From RUG806 sp963624415 (lineage in GTDB: Bacteria > Bacillota > Clostridia > Oscillospirales > Acutalibacteraceae): a stretch of 5,214 nt of DNA. The notes beneath the pieces are model-generated. The model saw only the letters and a program-made list of their open reading frames with translations. It was not told the DNA's origin and ran no database searches. Below, in pieces: positions 1-5,214 of the stretch; position 1 is the first letter of the stretch; each line of letters opens with the position of its first letter. A program made the translations under genes and the position numbers. Where the stretch lies: assembly GCA_963624415.1 (NCBI GenBank), contig CAVFPQ010000150.1, positions 1-5,214 of the forward strand, in the 5' to 3' direction.

Positions 1-619
1 ACCACAGCAGAGCCTCATCAATGTTCTCTGCCTTGTAACCCTTAAACAGCATCCTTCCGAAGAGGTCTACATCCTGATTTCTTTTTAAGTCACTATATCC
101 GCCTTCAGCCATTACGGCACTTTTTCTATACATCACGGCAGGGTGATTAAATGCGGATCTTTTCTTTGCGAAGTTGTAGATGGCTTCTGATGTCAGAGGC
201 ACTCTGCGCCGGGAGATTACGTTAGATGTATCACCTACGAACTCTTCAATGTGGCTGCCGACAATCGCAAGCTCAGGTTTTTCTTCAAACCGCCTCAATT
301 GTTTCTCACACCGATTCGGCTTGGATATATCGTCCGTATCCATGCGGGCAACAAGCTCGTTTCTGCAAGACTTCAGTCCTTCGTTCAATGCCAAGCCTAA
401 GCCCAAGTTTTTCTCATTTACCACAATGTGAAGATATGGTTTGTACTCATCCACCACAGCGTATAATTCATCGGTAAGCGGGCCGTCTTCAACAAGGACG
501 ATTTCATCCGGCTTAATCGTCTGGTTCAGCATAGAATCAAGAGCCAGCCTGAGGTACTCGGGATGTTCCTTTTTGTATAAAGACATTAATACGCTGTACT
601 TTTCCACTCTATCACTCAC
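1..619 (-). CDS. Family 2 glycosyltransferase, AmsE/WcaA-like (3' end outside window)
   Basis: This is a GT-A fold glycosyltransferase that probably adds a sugar to the growing undecaprenyl-linked repeat unit at the inner membrane face. About 206 residues are visible. The N-terminus reads YSVLMSLYKKE (residues 8-18), followed by LDSMLNQT and EIVLVEDGPLTDELY, the opening nucleotide-binding strands typical of AmsE-like GT2 enzymes. The metal/UDP-binding motif is DTDD at residues 94-97. An NHPAVMYRK segment lies near residue 160, and QDVDLF near residue 183 sits where the catalytic acidic residue is expected. I chose the GTG at 619-617 because a GGGGGTG Shine-Dalgarno-like run lies 5 nt upstream. 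An in-frame GTG at 625 would overlap the previous stop as GTGA, and an ATG lies at 586. The gene is coupled to the phosphoglycosyl transferase in front of it. Donor and acceptor cannot be told from sequence. The fold is known from the family; the sugar is unknown. Confidence 0.9.
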   Translation of the reverse strand, partial: MSDRVEKYSVLMSLYKKEHPEYLRLALDSMLNQTIKPDEIVLVEDGPLTDELYAVVDEYKPYLHIVVNEKNLGLGLALNEGLKSCRNELVARMDTDDISKPNRCEKQLRRFEEKPELAIVGSHIEEFVGDTSNVISRRRVPLTSEAIYNFAKKRSAFNHPAVMYRKSAVMAEGGYSDLKRNQDVDLFGRMLFKGYKAENIDEALLW

Positions 620-621
620 AA

Positions 622-1350
622 TCACACCCCCAACAGCTTCTTAGCCTCTCTCTGCTTTTTATCGTATTCCTCTTGGCTTACTCTTCCGGCTTTCAGCAGG
701 TAGTCTCCGAAATCATCTGTGATATCCACTTCGTTGATATCAGAACAGCCCTCTAAACCCTTCTGCTTAAAGAATACCTGCTTAACGGTATCAATTATTA
801 TCTTCACATCACCAAAGAACGTGACATGCTGTATGTACTCCAGATCAATAGCAAGCTTTCCATCCCAAGAGAGGGCATTTCTGCCTCTCGTCTGAGCGAG
901 GCCGCTAAGCCCCGGCTTCACAGTATGCCTCTTTCTCTGTTCAGCCGTCATAAACACCATATCACGAACAAGCTGCGGGCGAGGACCTACTACTGACATA
1001 TCACCCTTTAAAATGTTGAAGGCTTCCGGCAGTTCATCAAGACTGGTGTTTCTGAGAAACCGTCCGTACTTATTCAGTCGCACTTCATCCGGCAGAAGCT
1101 TACCATTGCTATCCTTCCGGTTGTTCATGGTTCTGAACTTGATGAGCTTGAAGATCTTCTCATCTTTTCCCGGTCTGTCCTGAGTGAAGAAAGGATTTCC
1201 ATGCATGAAGATAGCTCCAAGTATGATGAGGATGATATACAACCAGCTGAAGACAATCACAGCCGCCAAGGCACAGAGAATATCTATCGGACGTTTAAAA
1301 TAAAGTTCGTATAATCCTTTGCGTCTGCCGCTATTGTTCTTTCCGCTCAT
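622..1350 (-). CDS. Monotopic phosphoglycosyl transferase (sugar transferase, PglC/EpsL type)
   Basis: This enzyme transfers a sugar-1-phosphate from a UDP-sugar to undecaprenyl phosphate, the first membrane step of repeat-unit assembly. The product has 242 residues from the ATG at 1350. A basic patch with KRPID precedes a single hydrophobic segment at about residues 22-48, expected to be the re-entrant membrane helix. The catalytic domain shows KFRTM at 71-75, the Asp-Glu dyad in SLDELPE (D105, E106), VGPRP at 121-125 and KPGLSGLAQ at 145-153. These are the family hallmarks, and no large N-terminal WbaP/WcaJ membrane domain is present. A tail of about 45 residues extends past the usual 200-residue core and ends in a SHOCT-like helical motif. 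The ATG forms an ATGA overlap with the aminotransferase stop, and AGAGGGTG upstream serves as its ribosome site; a GTG at 1359 is the alternative start. By context the substrate could be a 4-amino- or 4-acetamido-dideoxy-HexNAc, but this is inference. Confidence 0.95.
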   Translation of the reverse strand: MSGKNNSGRRKGLYELYFKRPIDILCALAAVIVFSWLYIILIILGAIFMHGNPFFTQDRPGKDEKIFKLIKFRTMNNRKDSNGKLLPDEVRLNKYGRFLRNTSLDELPEAFNILKGDMSVVGPRPQLVRDMVFMTAEQRKRHTVKPGLSGLAQTRGRNALSWDGKLAIDLEYIQHVTFFGDVKIIIDTVKQVFFKQKGLEGCSDINEVDITDDFGDYLLKAGRVSQEEYDKKQREAKKLLGV

Positions 1351-2612
1351 ATGAAACACCCTCTGATAATCTCAATTACGATTTTTTGCTCCTCAATCCC
1401 CATCTTATTATCACTCGGCAAGCAGCAGCCTCTTTCAAAGATATCCGCGCCGATGTCAGCACAGCCGCCGGCGATATAAGCGTTGGTACGGCATCTGCCC
1501 TCACCGTCTCTTGTGACAAACGAATGCATTCTGTACATAGGCTGTAAATGCATCGGCTTCCAGATGGGGCGTCCCTCGGCGTTCATTTCACCCAGCTTCT
1601 CTAAGATTTCCGTCGGACAGGACTTGCCGCTCTCACTTCTGAATAACGCACAGTGGTCGTCACGAACCTGCTTGCACATGTAGTTTTTATCAATAATCAA
1701 AGCTGAGAGCCAATAGTTCGGCTCCGTACCTTCGGTAATCGGGTTCATAGACACAGGCAGGTCTTTAAATCCCTCTTTATATCTCTCATAAACTGCCTTT
1801 TTCTGAGCGATGTGTTCCTCAAGATGTCCATACTGACCACGGATAACGCCGGCAACCACATTGCTCATGCGGTAGTTATAGCCAACTTCCTCATGCTGAT
1901 ACCACGGAGCGGCTTCTCGGCTCTGTGTTGACCATTTGCGAGCTCTGTTTGCATCTTCGAGGCTGTTCGTAAGCAGACAACCACCGGAACTGCCGGTGAT
2001 AATCTTATTTCCGTTATAGCTGATAGCTGCATAGTCGCCGAAAGATCCGCACTGACTGCCATCCACAGTGGCACCCATGGCTTCAGCCGCATCCTCAATA
2101 AGGAGGGCGCCGTGCTTCTCGCAAATTTTCTTAATCTCATCAATGCGGCCGGGGAAACCGTACAGTTCGGCGCAAACGACAAGTTTTACGTCGGGATAGA
2201 TCTCAAATGCCTTTTCCAGTGCTACCGGATCCATATTCCATGAATCGGCTTCGGTATCAATAAATACCGGAATGCCGCCTTCATAGACCACCGGGTTCAA
2301 TGTGGCATCAAAGGTCATGTCCGAGCAGAAGACTCGCTTGCCCTCCAATGCACCGTGAGAAATGGTCGGTCTGCCGTAGAGCCGTTCTCCTGCGAGCTTA
2401 CAGCAGAGGTGAAGAGCCGCTGTACAGGAGCTGAGTCCCACAGCATACTTAACCTGTGCTTTTTCAGCTGCGATGCGTTCCACTTCGTTGATGTTCTCAC
2501 CGACCGTAGACATCCAGTTGGTTTCGTACGCCTCGGTCATGTATTTCAGCTCTTCGCCATGCATAGTCGGTGTGGCAAGCCATACTTTCTTTTCAAAAGG
2601 TGTAAATCCCAT
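1347..2612 (-). CDS. PLP-dependent nucleotide-sugar aminotransferase (DegT/DnrJ/EryC1/StrS, PglE/EpsN-like)
   Basis: The likely reaction is glutamate-dependent amination of a UDP-4-keto-6-deoxy-HexNAc to the 4-amino sugar, using the product of the dehydratase encoded just upstream. From the ATG at 2612 the protein has 421 residues. The PLP lysine is K203 in SYNGNKIITG; EDAAEAMGA carries the cofactor-contacting Asp (D174); GYNYRMSN follows near residue 243. WKPMHLQP near residues 351-358 and the NGNK form of the lysine motif resemble PglE/EpsN more than generic family members. The protein is longer than the usual 380-390 residues because of extra segments near 76-93, 315-332 and 363-388, and it is rich in cysteine. 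I chose the ATG at 2612 because GGAGG lies 5 nt upstream. An in-frame ATG at 2633 would give an ATGA overlap with the dehydratase stop but has no evident ribosome site. The fold and cofactor are certain; the exact substrate is inferred from context. Confidence 0.95.
   Translation of the reverse strand: MGFTPFEKKVWLATPTMHGEELKYMTEAYETNWMSTVGENINEVERIAAEKAQVKYAVGLSSCTAALHLCCKLAGERLYGRPTISHGALEGKRVFCSDMTFDATLNPVVYEGGIPVFIDTEADSWNMDPVALEKAFEIYPDVKLVVCAELYGFPGRIDEIKKICEKHGALLIEDAAEAMGATVDGSQCGSFGDYAAISYNGNKIITGSSGGCLLTNSLEDANRARKWSTQSREAAPWYQHEEVGYNYRMSNVVAGVIRGQYGHLEEHIAQKKAVYERYKEGFKDLPVSMNPITEGTEPNYWLSALIIDKNYMCKQVRDDHCALFRSESGKSCPTEILEKLGEMNAEGRPIWKPMHLQPMYRMHSFVTRDGEGRCRTNAYIAGGCADIGADIFERGCCLPSDNKMGIEEQKIVIEIIRGCFI
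1357..1364 (-). promoter_or_regulatory. Ribosome binding site of the phosphoglycosyl transferase
   Basis: AGAGGGTG on the minus strand lies 6 nt before the ATG at 1350-1348 and inside the end of the aminotransferase gene. It supports the ATG start over the GTG at 1359, which lies within the motif itself. The ATGA stop-start overlap suggests translational coupling. Confidence 0.65.
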
Positions 2613-2617
2613 AGTTT

Positions 2618-2622
2618 CCTCC
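2618..2622 (-). promoter_or_regulatory. Ribosome binding site of the aminotransferase
   Basis: GGAGG on the minus strand sits 5 nt before the ATG at 2612-2610. No comparable site precedes the alternative ATG at 2633, so this motif decides the start and makes the gap to the dehydratase stop 17 bp rather than an overlap. Confidence 0.75.
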
Positions 2623-2629
2623 ACTGATT

Positions 2630-4717
2630 TCATACTGTCGCAAGGTTCGTTTTTTTCTCGTAGCCTTTATTTTCGACAGGTTCGGTTTGTTTTTTTAAGG
2701 TCTCGTCCGTATATTCCGAGCCGTGTTCTCCGGCGGGGTGATAGGTCGTAACAACTTCTTTTACCAATGTGCGAATTTCATCCTCTTTTTCGGAATACGC
2801 CGCTTCCATGAGCATTTGAAGCTGTCCGAGGAATGTATCCGTATCAAATGGAATCGGACTGCCGATATGTATCAGCTTGTTCGGAGTTGTGCGCATACCT
2901 TCTTCGGACATCAGCTTTTCTTCATACAGTTTCTCTCCGGGGCGGAGTCCCGTATACTCGATTTTGATATCCACATCGGGGCGCAATCCCGACAGCTTGA
3001 TAAGATTTCTTGCAAGCGTGTCAATTTTCATGGGTGAACCCATATCCAGCACAAAAATTTCTCCGCCTTTTGCGTAGGTCCCCGCCTGCAAAACAAGTGA
3101 CGCGGCTTCGGGGATCGTCATAAAGTAGCGGATAATATCGGGATGTGTTACCGTTACGGGACCGCCCTTGGCAATCTGCTCCTTGAAACGCGGCACAACA
3201 GAACCGTTGCTTCCGAGAACGTTGCCGAAACGCACTGCCACAAATTCGGTCTTTGCGTTTTTTGCGGGCTTTGCGATATCTGACATACTTCCGTCTTCAT
3301 CATCACCGTGAACGTGAAGCGGCAGCAGCTCGTCCGCTTTATTGTCGCGGATCTTGCGGTCGAACGACTGAATAATCATCTCACACAGACGTTTCGACGC
3401 TCCCATAATATTGGTGGGATTAACCGCCTTATCGGTGGAAATAAGCACAAAGCGTTTGCAGCCGTTTGTCATAGCGGCATAAGCGGTTTTATATGTGCCG
3501 ATAGCGTTGTTTTTTATTGACTCGCACGGACTGTCCTCCATAAGAGGAACGTGCTTATGCGCCGCAGCATGATAAACAACGTCGGGCTTGTACTTCTCGA
3601 AAACCTGATTGATTCTGCGGCTGTCACGAACAGAACCGATGAGGACATCGAGATTCAAATTCGGATATTTGTCCCGAAGCTCCAACTGAATGGCGTGAGC
3701 GTTGTTTTCATAAATATCGAAAATGATAAGCTGTTTAGGACTGTGGGAGGCAAGCTGACGGCACAGCTCACTGCCGATAGATCCACCGCCGCCCGTAACA
3801 AGAATCGTTTTGCCCTGTATGAAGTCATAGATTTCCTTCATATCGACCTTGACAGGTTCACGACCGAGCAAATCTTCCACGGCAATGTCTTTCATCTGAC
3901 TTACGGAAACCGCACCGGTCACAAACTGATACATACCGGGGAGATTTTTCAGCTCGCATGTCGTTTCTTTGCATATATTGATAATGTCTCTGCGTTCCTC
4001 GGCAGTTGCACTCGGAATGGCGAGCAGAATTTTTTCAATCTTGTACTTTTCGGAATTTAACAGAATATCTTCTCTGCCGCCGACAATCGGAACACCATCG
4101 ATAAAGCAGCCGCGTTTGTTCTTGTCATCATCTATAATGCAGCACACACGGTCATGTACTTCTTTTGCATTTTGAATATCACGCAAAATCATACGTCCCG
4201 CCGAACCGGCACCGATCAGCATGACACGCTTTGCCTTGCTGTCGTTTTGTCTCCACGACAGTCTGTTTCGCTCCAGGTGAACAAAACGATATGCAAAGCG
4301 CACTGCCAATGAAAGCATAAACTGAATTACGATTCCGCCCACATAGTAGGCAACAGGCATACGCTTGAATATCACCGTGATTCCGACAGTATGGAAAATT
4401 CCGAGTATCAGCGAAGCGACTGCCGTTCTCGCGAGCTCAGAGAAGCTTGCATATTTCCAGACGCTCTGATACAACTTAAAAATCCAAAAAATGAAAACAC
4501 AAAAAGCCGCATAGACGGGCATGAATTTGAACCATGCCATAAAATAGTCTTGCGGTATCTGAGAATATTGACAATCGAATCTGATCCAAAGTGCGGCAAG
4601 GTATGCGCCTGCCGACACAGCTATATCGTATATGACCAACAGAATTGCCGCTGAATAAAAATGTTCAAACACCGAACGTTTTTCAGCATCTATTGAAATG
4701 TCATATTTCTTTTGCAT
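2630..4717 (-). CDS. Membrane-bound nucleotide-sugar 4,6-dehydratase (CapD/PglF/EpsC family)
   Basis: This enzyme is expected to convert UDP-GlcNAc to UDP-2-acetamido-2,6-dideoxy-4-hexulose, feeding the aminotransferase downstream. The 695-residue product has four membrane segments at about 22-45, 65-81, 95-117 and 121-143. A first Rossmann domain with GAGSAG (169-174) follows, then the catalytic extended-SDR domain with TGGGGSIGSE (308-317). The catalytic region reads STDKAVNPTN, with T428, D429 and K430. In NIMGASK a methionine (M438) replaces the usual SDR tyrosine and K442 is kept, as in PglF-type inverting or non-inverting dehydratases. VRFGNVLGSNGSVVPRF and GLRPGEKLYEE complete the family pattern. 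A hydrophilic insert of roughly 30-35 residues lies at about 455-490. The length is somewhat above the 590-650 typical of the family, from this insert and a polar C-terminal tail. AGGAG sits 7 nt before the ATG at 4717, whereas the in-frame ATG at 4732 has no ribosome site. Sequence alone does not settle C5 epimerisation. Confidence 0.95.
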   Translation of the reverse strand: MQKKYDISIDAEKRSVFEHFYSAAILLVIYDIAVSAGAYLAALWIRFDCQYSQIPQDYFMAWFKFMPVYAAFCVFIFWIFKLYQSVWKYASFSELARTAVASLILGIFHTVGITVIFKRMPVAYYVGGIVIQFMLSLAVRFAYRFVHLERNRLSWRQNDSKAKRVMLIGAGSAGRMILRDIQNAKEVHDRVCCIIDDDKNKRGCFIDGVPIVGGREDILLNSEKYKIEKILLAIPSATAEERRDIINICKETTCELKNLPGMYQFVTGAVSVSQMKDIAVEDLLGREPVKVDMKEIYDFIQGKTILVTGGGGSIGSELCRQLASHSPKQLIIFDIYENNAHAIQLELRDKYPNLNLDVLIGSVRDSRRINQVFEKYKPDVVYHAAAHKHVPLMEDSPCESIKNNAIGTYKTAYAAMTNGCKRFVLISTDKAVNPTNIMGASKRLCEMIIQSFDRKIRDNKADELLPLHVHGDDEDGSMSDIAKPAKNAKTEFVAVRFGNVLGSNGSVVPRFKEQIAKGGPVTVTHPDIIRYFMTIPEAASLVLQAGTYAKGGEIFVLDMGSPMKIDTLARNLIKLSGLRPDVDIKIEYTGLRPGEKLYEEKLMSEEGMRTTPNKLIHIGSPIPFDTDTFLGQLQMLMEAAYSEKEDEIRTLVKEVVTTYHPAGEHGSEYTDETLKKQTEPVENKGYEKKTNLATV

Positions 4718-4724
4718 GTTTCTT

Positions 4725-4729
4725 CTCCT
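4725..4729 (-). promoter_or_regulatory. Ribosome binding site of the dehydratase
   Basis: AGGAG on the minus strand is 7 nt upstream of the ATG at 4717-4715. It begins just inside the alternative ATG at 4732, so that earlier ATG is unlikely to be the true start. Confidence 0.8.
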
Positions 4730-4769
4730 CATAAAATCAATTCATGTTTTTTTGAGAGAAGCGGGGTCT

Positions 4770-4779
4770 CCCCCCCCCC
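4770..4779 (-). repeat. Homopolymeric G10 tract in the operon leader
   Basis: Ten consecutive C on the plus strand, read as G10 in the sense of the operon, begin 53 bp upstream of the dehydratase start. The edge of the run pairs with a nearby CCCC across AGA (minus-strand GGGGAGACCCC, 4763-4773), so it can also form a short hairpin. Runs of this length are prone to slipped-strand length change. Whether this one affects expression is not shown by the sequence. Confidence 0.85.
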
Positions 4780-4838
4780 GAAAAATTCTTGGCGTTTTGC
4801 AACTTATCGCCGAGCTTAGGCAGCGGATTAATAATTTT

Positions 4839-4867
4839 AATGTAACCAATCCTGTGATTGTTCTTAA
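4839..4867 (-). promoter_or_regulatory. Weak sigma-A-type promoter candidate for the dehydratase operon
   Basis: On the minus strand TTAAGA (4867-4862) and TACATT (4844-4839) are separated by 17 nt, each matching four of six consensus bases. A start just downstream would give a leader of a little over 100 nt with the G10 tract inside it. Such matches arise often by chance in AT-rich DNA. A lone TATAAC at 4974-4969 is an alternative -10 without a good -35. Confidence 0.22.
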
Positions 4868-4903
4868 CTTAATTACAGGGCTGAAACTGTCTTTCCGATA
4901 TTT

Positions 4904-4931
4904 CGAGAACTGCCCGGATTCCGGCAACTCG
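4904..4931. repeat. Compound inverted repeat (possible hairpin or operator)
   Basis: CGAG and TGCC on the left arm pair with GGCA and CTCG on the right arm, giving two 4-bp stems separated by a small internal loop (AAC against A) around a CGGATTCC apex. It lies about 75-100 bp after the stop of the phosphatase-like gene. There is no T run on either side, so a classical intrinsic terminator is unlikely. A protein binding site or an RNA processing hairpin is possible. Confidence 0.4.
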
Positions 4932-5004
4932 GTGTTTCGGTGTAATAAGCGTCATATCCGGAGTGAATGTTATACAGAACAGTCTGAGTATCTTTATTTC
5001 TCTC

Positions 5005-5214
5005 TCAATTAAATTTTTTCTCCGACAATTTTCGGCATTTAGTCCAGTCACTGTACCCGTTGCCGAGCATGTGGATGTCACTGCCAAGGTATTTGACATA
5101 GCCGTTTTCGATCCATGACAGATACCGTCTGCGTTTAAGCGGCTTTGTCAGGCACTCGACGTTCAGCTGCAGCGGCACGCCGTCGGCTATCAGCTGCTCA
5201 ATGTTCTCCTTCGG
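5005..5214 (-). CDS. PHP-domain protein, probable CpsB/CapC-like tyrosine phosphatase (5' end outside window)
   Basis: Only the last 69 residues are visible, ending at the TGA at 5007-5005. The segment VPLQLNVECL (13-22), the helix around KRRRYLSWIENG and then YVKYLGSDIHML (40-50) match the end of a PHP fold. There the final Asp-X-His (D46, H48) supplies metal ligands. In Gram-positive capsule loci this fold is typically the manganese-dependent phosphatase CpsB/YwqE, which dephosphorylates the bacterial tyrosine kinase controlling polymer length and export. The neighbouring polysaccharide genes support that role. Only 21 residues follow the DIH motif, which seems short compared with the usual C-terminal helix, and a run of six A lies just before the stop. 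Another PHP phosphoesterase is possible. The frame and the SDIH motif are seen; the specific function is inferred. Confidence 0.68.
   Translation of the reverse strand, partial: PKENIEQLIADGVPLQLNVECLTKPLKRRRYLSWIENGYVKYLGSDIHMLGNGYSDWTKCRKLSEKKFN

Larger units (their letters stand above)
4718..5004 (-). other. Non-coding leader between the phosphatase-like gene and the dehydratase
   Basis: This 287-bp AT-rich stretch separates the two genes. I find no convincing protein in any frame; the short open frames here lack a family-like sequence and a good ribosome site. It holds an inverted repeat (4904-4931), a weak promoter candidate (4839-4867), the G10 tract (4770-4779) and the dehydratase ribosome site. 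No clear intrinsic terminator with a T run follows the upstream gene, so read-through from it is possible. A spacing of this size inside a polysaccharide locus would suit an internal promoter or a leader RNA control element, but that is inference. Confidence 0.6.

Noticed and set aside
3551..4060. A 169-codon open frame on the plus strand
   Set aside because: It is fully antisense to the dehydratase catalytic domain, has no recognisable family motif, and is explained by codon bias of the real gene.
2613..4732. Upstream ATG starts at 2633 (aminotransferase) and 4732 (dehydratase)
   Set aside because: Neither has a ribosome site, while the internal ATGs at 2612 and 4717 each have GGAGG or AGGAG at 5-7 nt.
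4780..4811. GGCG...CGCC pairing followed by AATTTTTC on the minus strand, as a leader terminator
   Set aside because: The stem is only 4 bp with a 13-nt loop, and neighbouring bases do not pair, so it is too weak to call a terminator.
4698..5012. A 104-codon plus-strand open frame spanning the leader
   Set aside because: It starts inside the dehydratase gene, runs through the C10 tract, has no ribosome site and shows no family-like sequence.
4869..5099. A 76-codon minus-strand open frame across the end of the phosphatase-like gene
   Set aside because: It overlaps the SDIH-containing frame in another phase, and most of it resembles no protein. Only its middle is of interest, as a possible frameshifted tail.
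1..5214. CRISPR arrays, tRNA/rRNA genes, insertion sequences or toxin-antitoxin pairs
   Set aside because: No spaced direct repeats, cloverleaf-like sequence, transposase motif or terminal repeats were seen; nearly all the DNA is accounted for by five polysaccharide genes.

Overview
The window is part of an exopolysaccharide or capsule assembly locus of a Gram-positive bacterium. Protein similarity, intermediate base composition and strong AGGAG/GGAGG ribosome binding sites point to a gut-type Clostridia (Bacillota), but the sequence does not fix a genus. All five supported genes lie on the minus strand, so transcription runs from high to low coordinates.

From right to left the layout is as follows. 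The 3' end of a PHP-type protein, most likely a CpsB/CapC-like tyrosine phosphatase, ends at 5005. A 287-bp non-coding leader follows (4718-5004). It holds a compound inverted repeat, a weak promoter candidate and a striking ten-base G run on the transcribed-sense strand. Then come a membrane-anchored nucleotide-sugar 4,6-dehydratase of the CapD/PglF/EpsC family (2630-4717), a PLP-dependent sugar aminotransferase of the DegT/PglE/EpsN type (1347-2612), and a small monotopic phosphoglycosyl transferase of the PglC/EpsL type (622-1350). A family 2 glycosyltransferase runs off the left edge (1-619). The last four genes are separated by 17 bp or less, or overlap, and almost certainly form one operon.

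Together the genes describe the start of a lipid-linked repeat unit. The dehydratase makes UDP-4-keto-6-deoxy-HexNAc from UDP-GlcNAc. The aminotransferase turns the keto group into a 4-amino group. The phosphoglycosyl transferase loads a sugar-1-phosphate onto undecaprenyl phosphate, and the GT2 enzyme adds a later sugar. The upstream phosphatase would belong to the tyrosine-phosphorylation control of chain length or export. The 4-N-acetyltransferase expected for N,N'-diacetylbacillosamine (PglD/EpsM role) is not visible.

This is a recognisable polysaccharide locus and I see no wholly new system. The unusual parts are the G10 tract in the operon leader, an extra hydrophilic insert in the dehydratase catalytic domain, a SHOCT-like C-terminal tail on the phosphoglycosyl transferase, and an enlarged, cysteine-rich aminotransferase.
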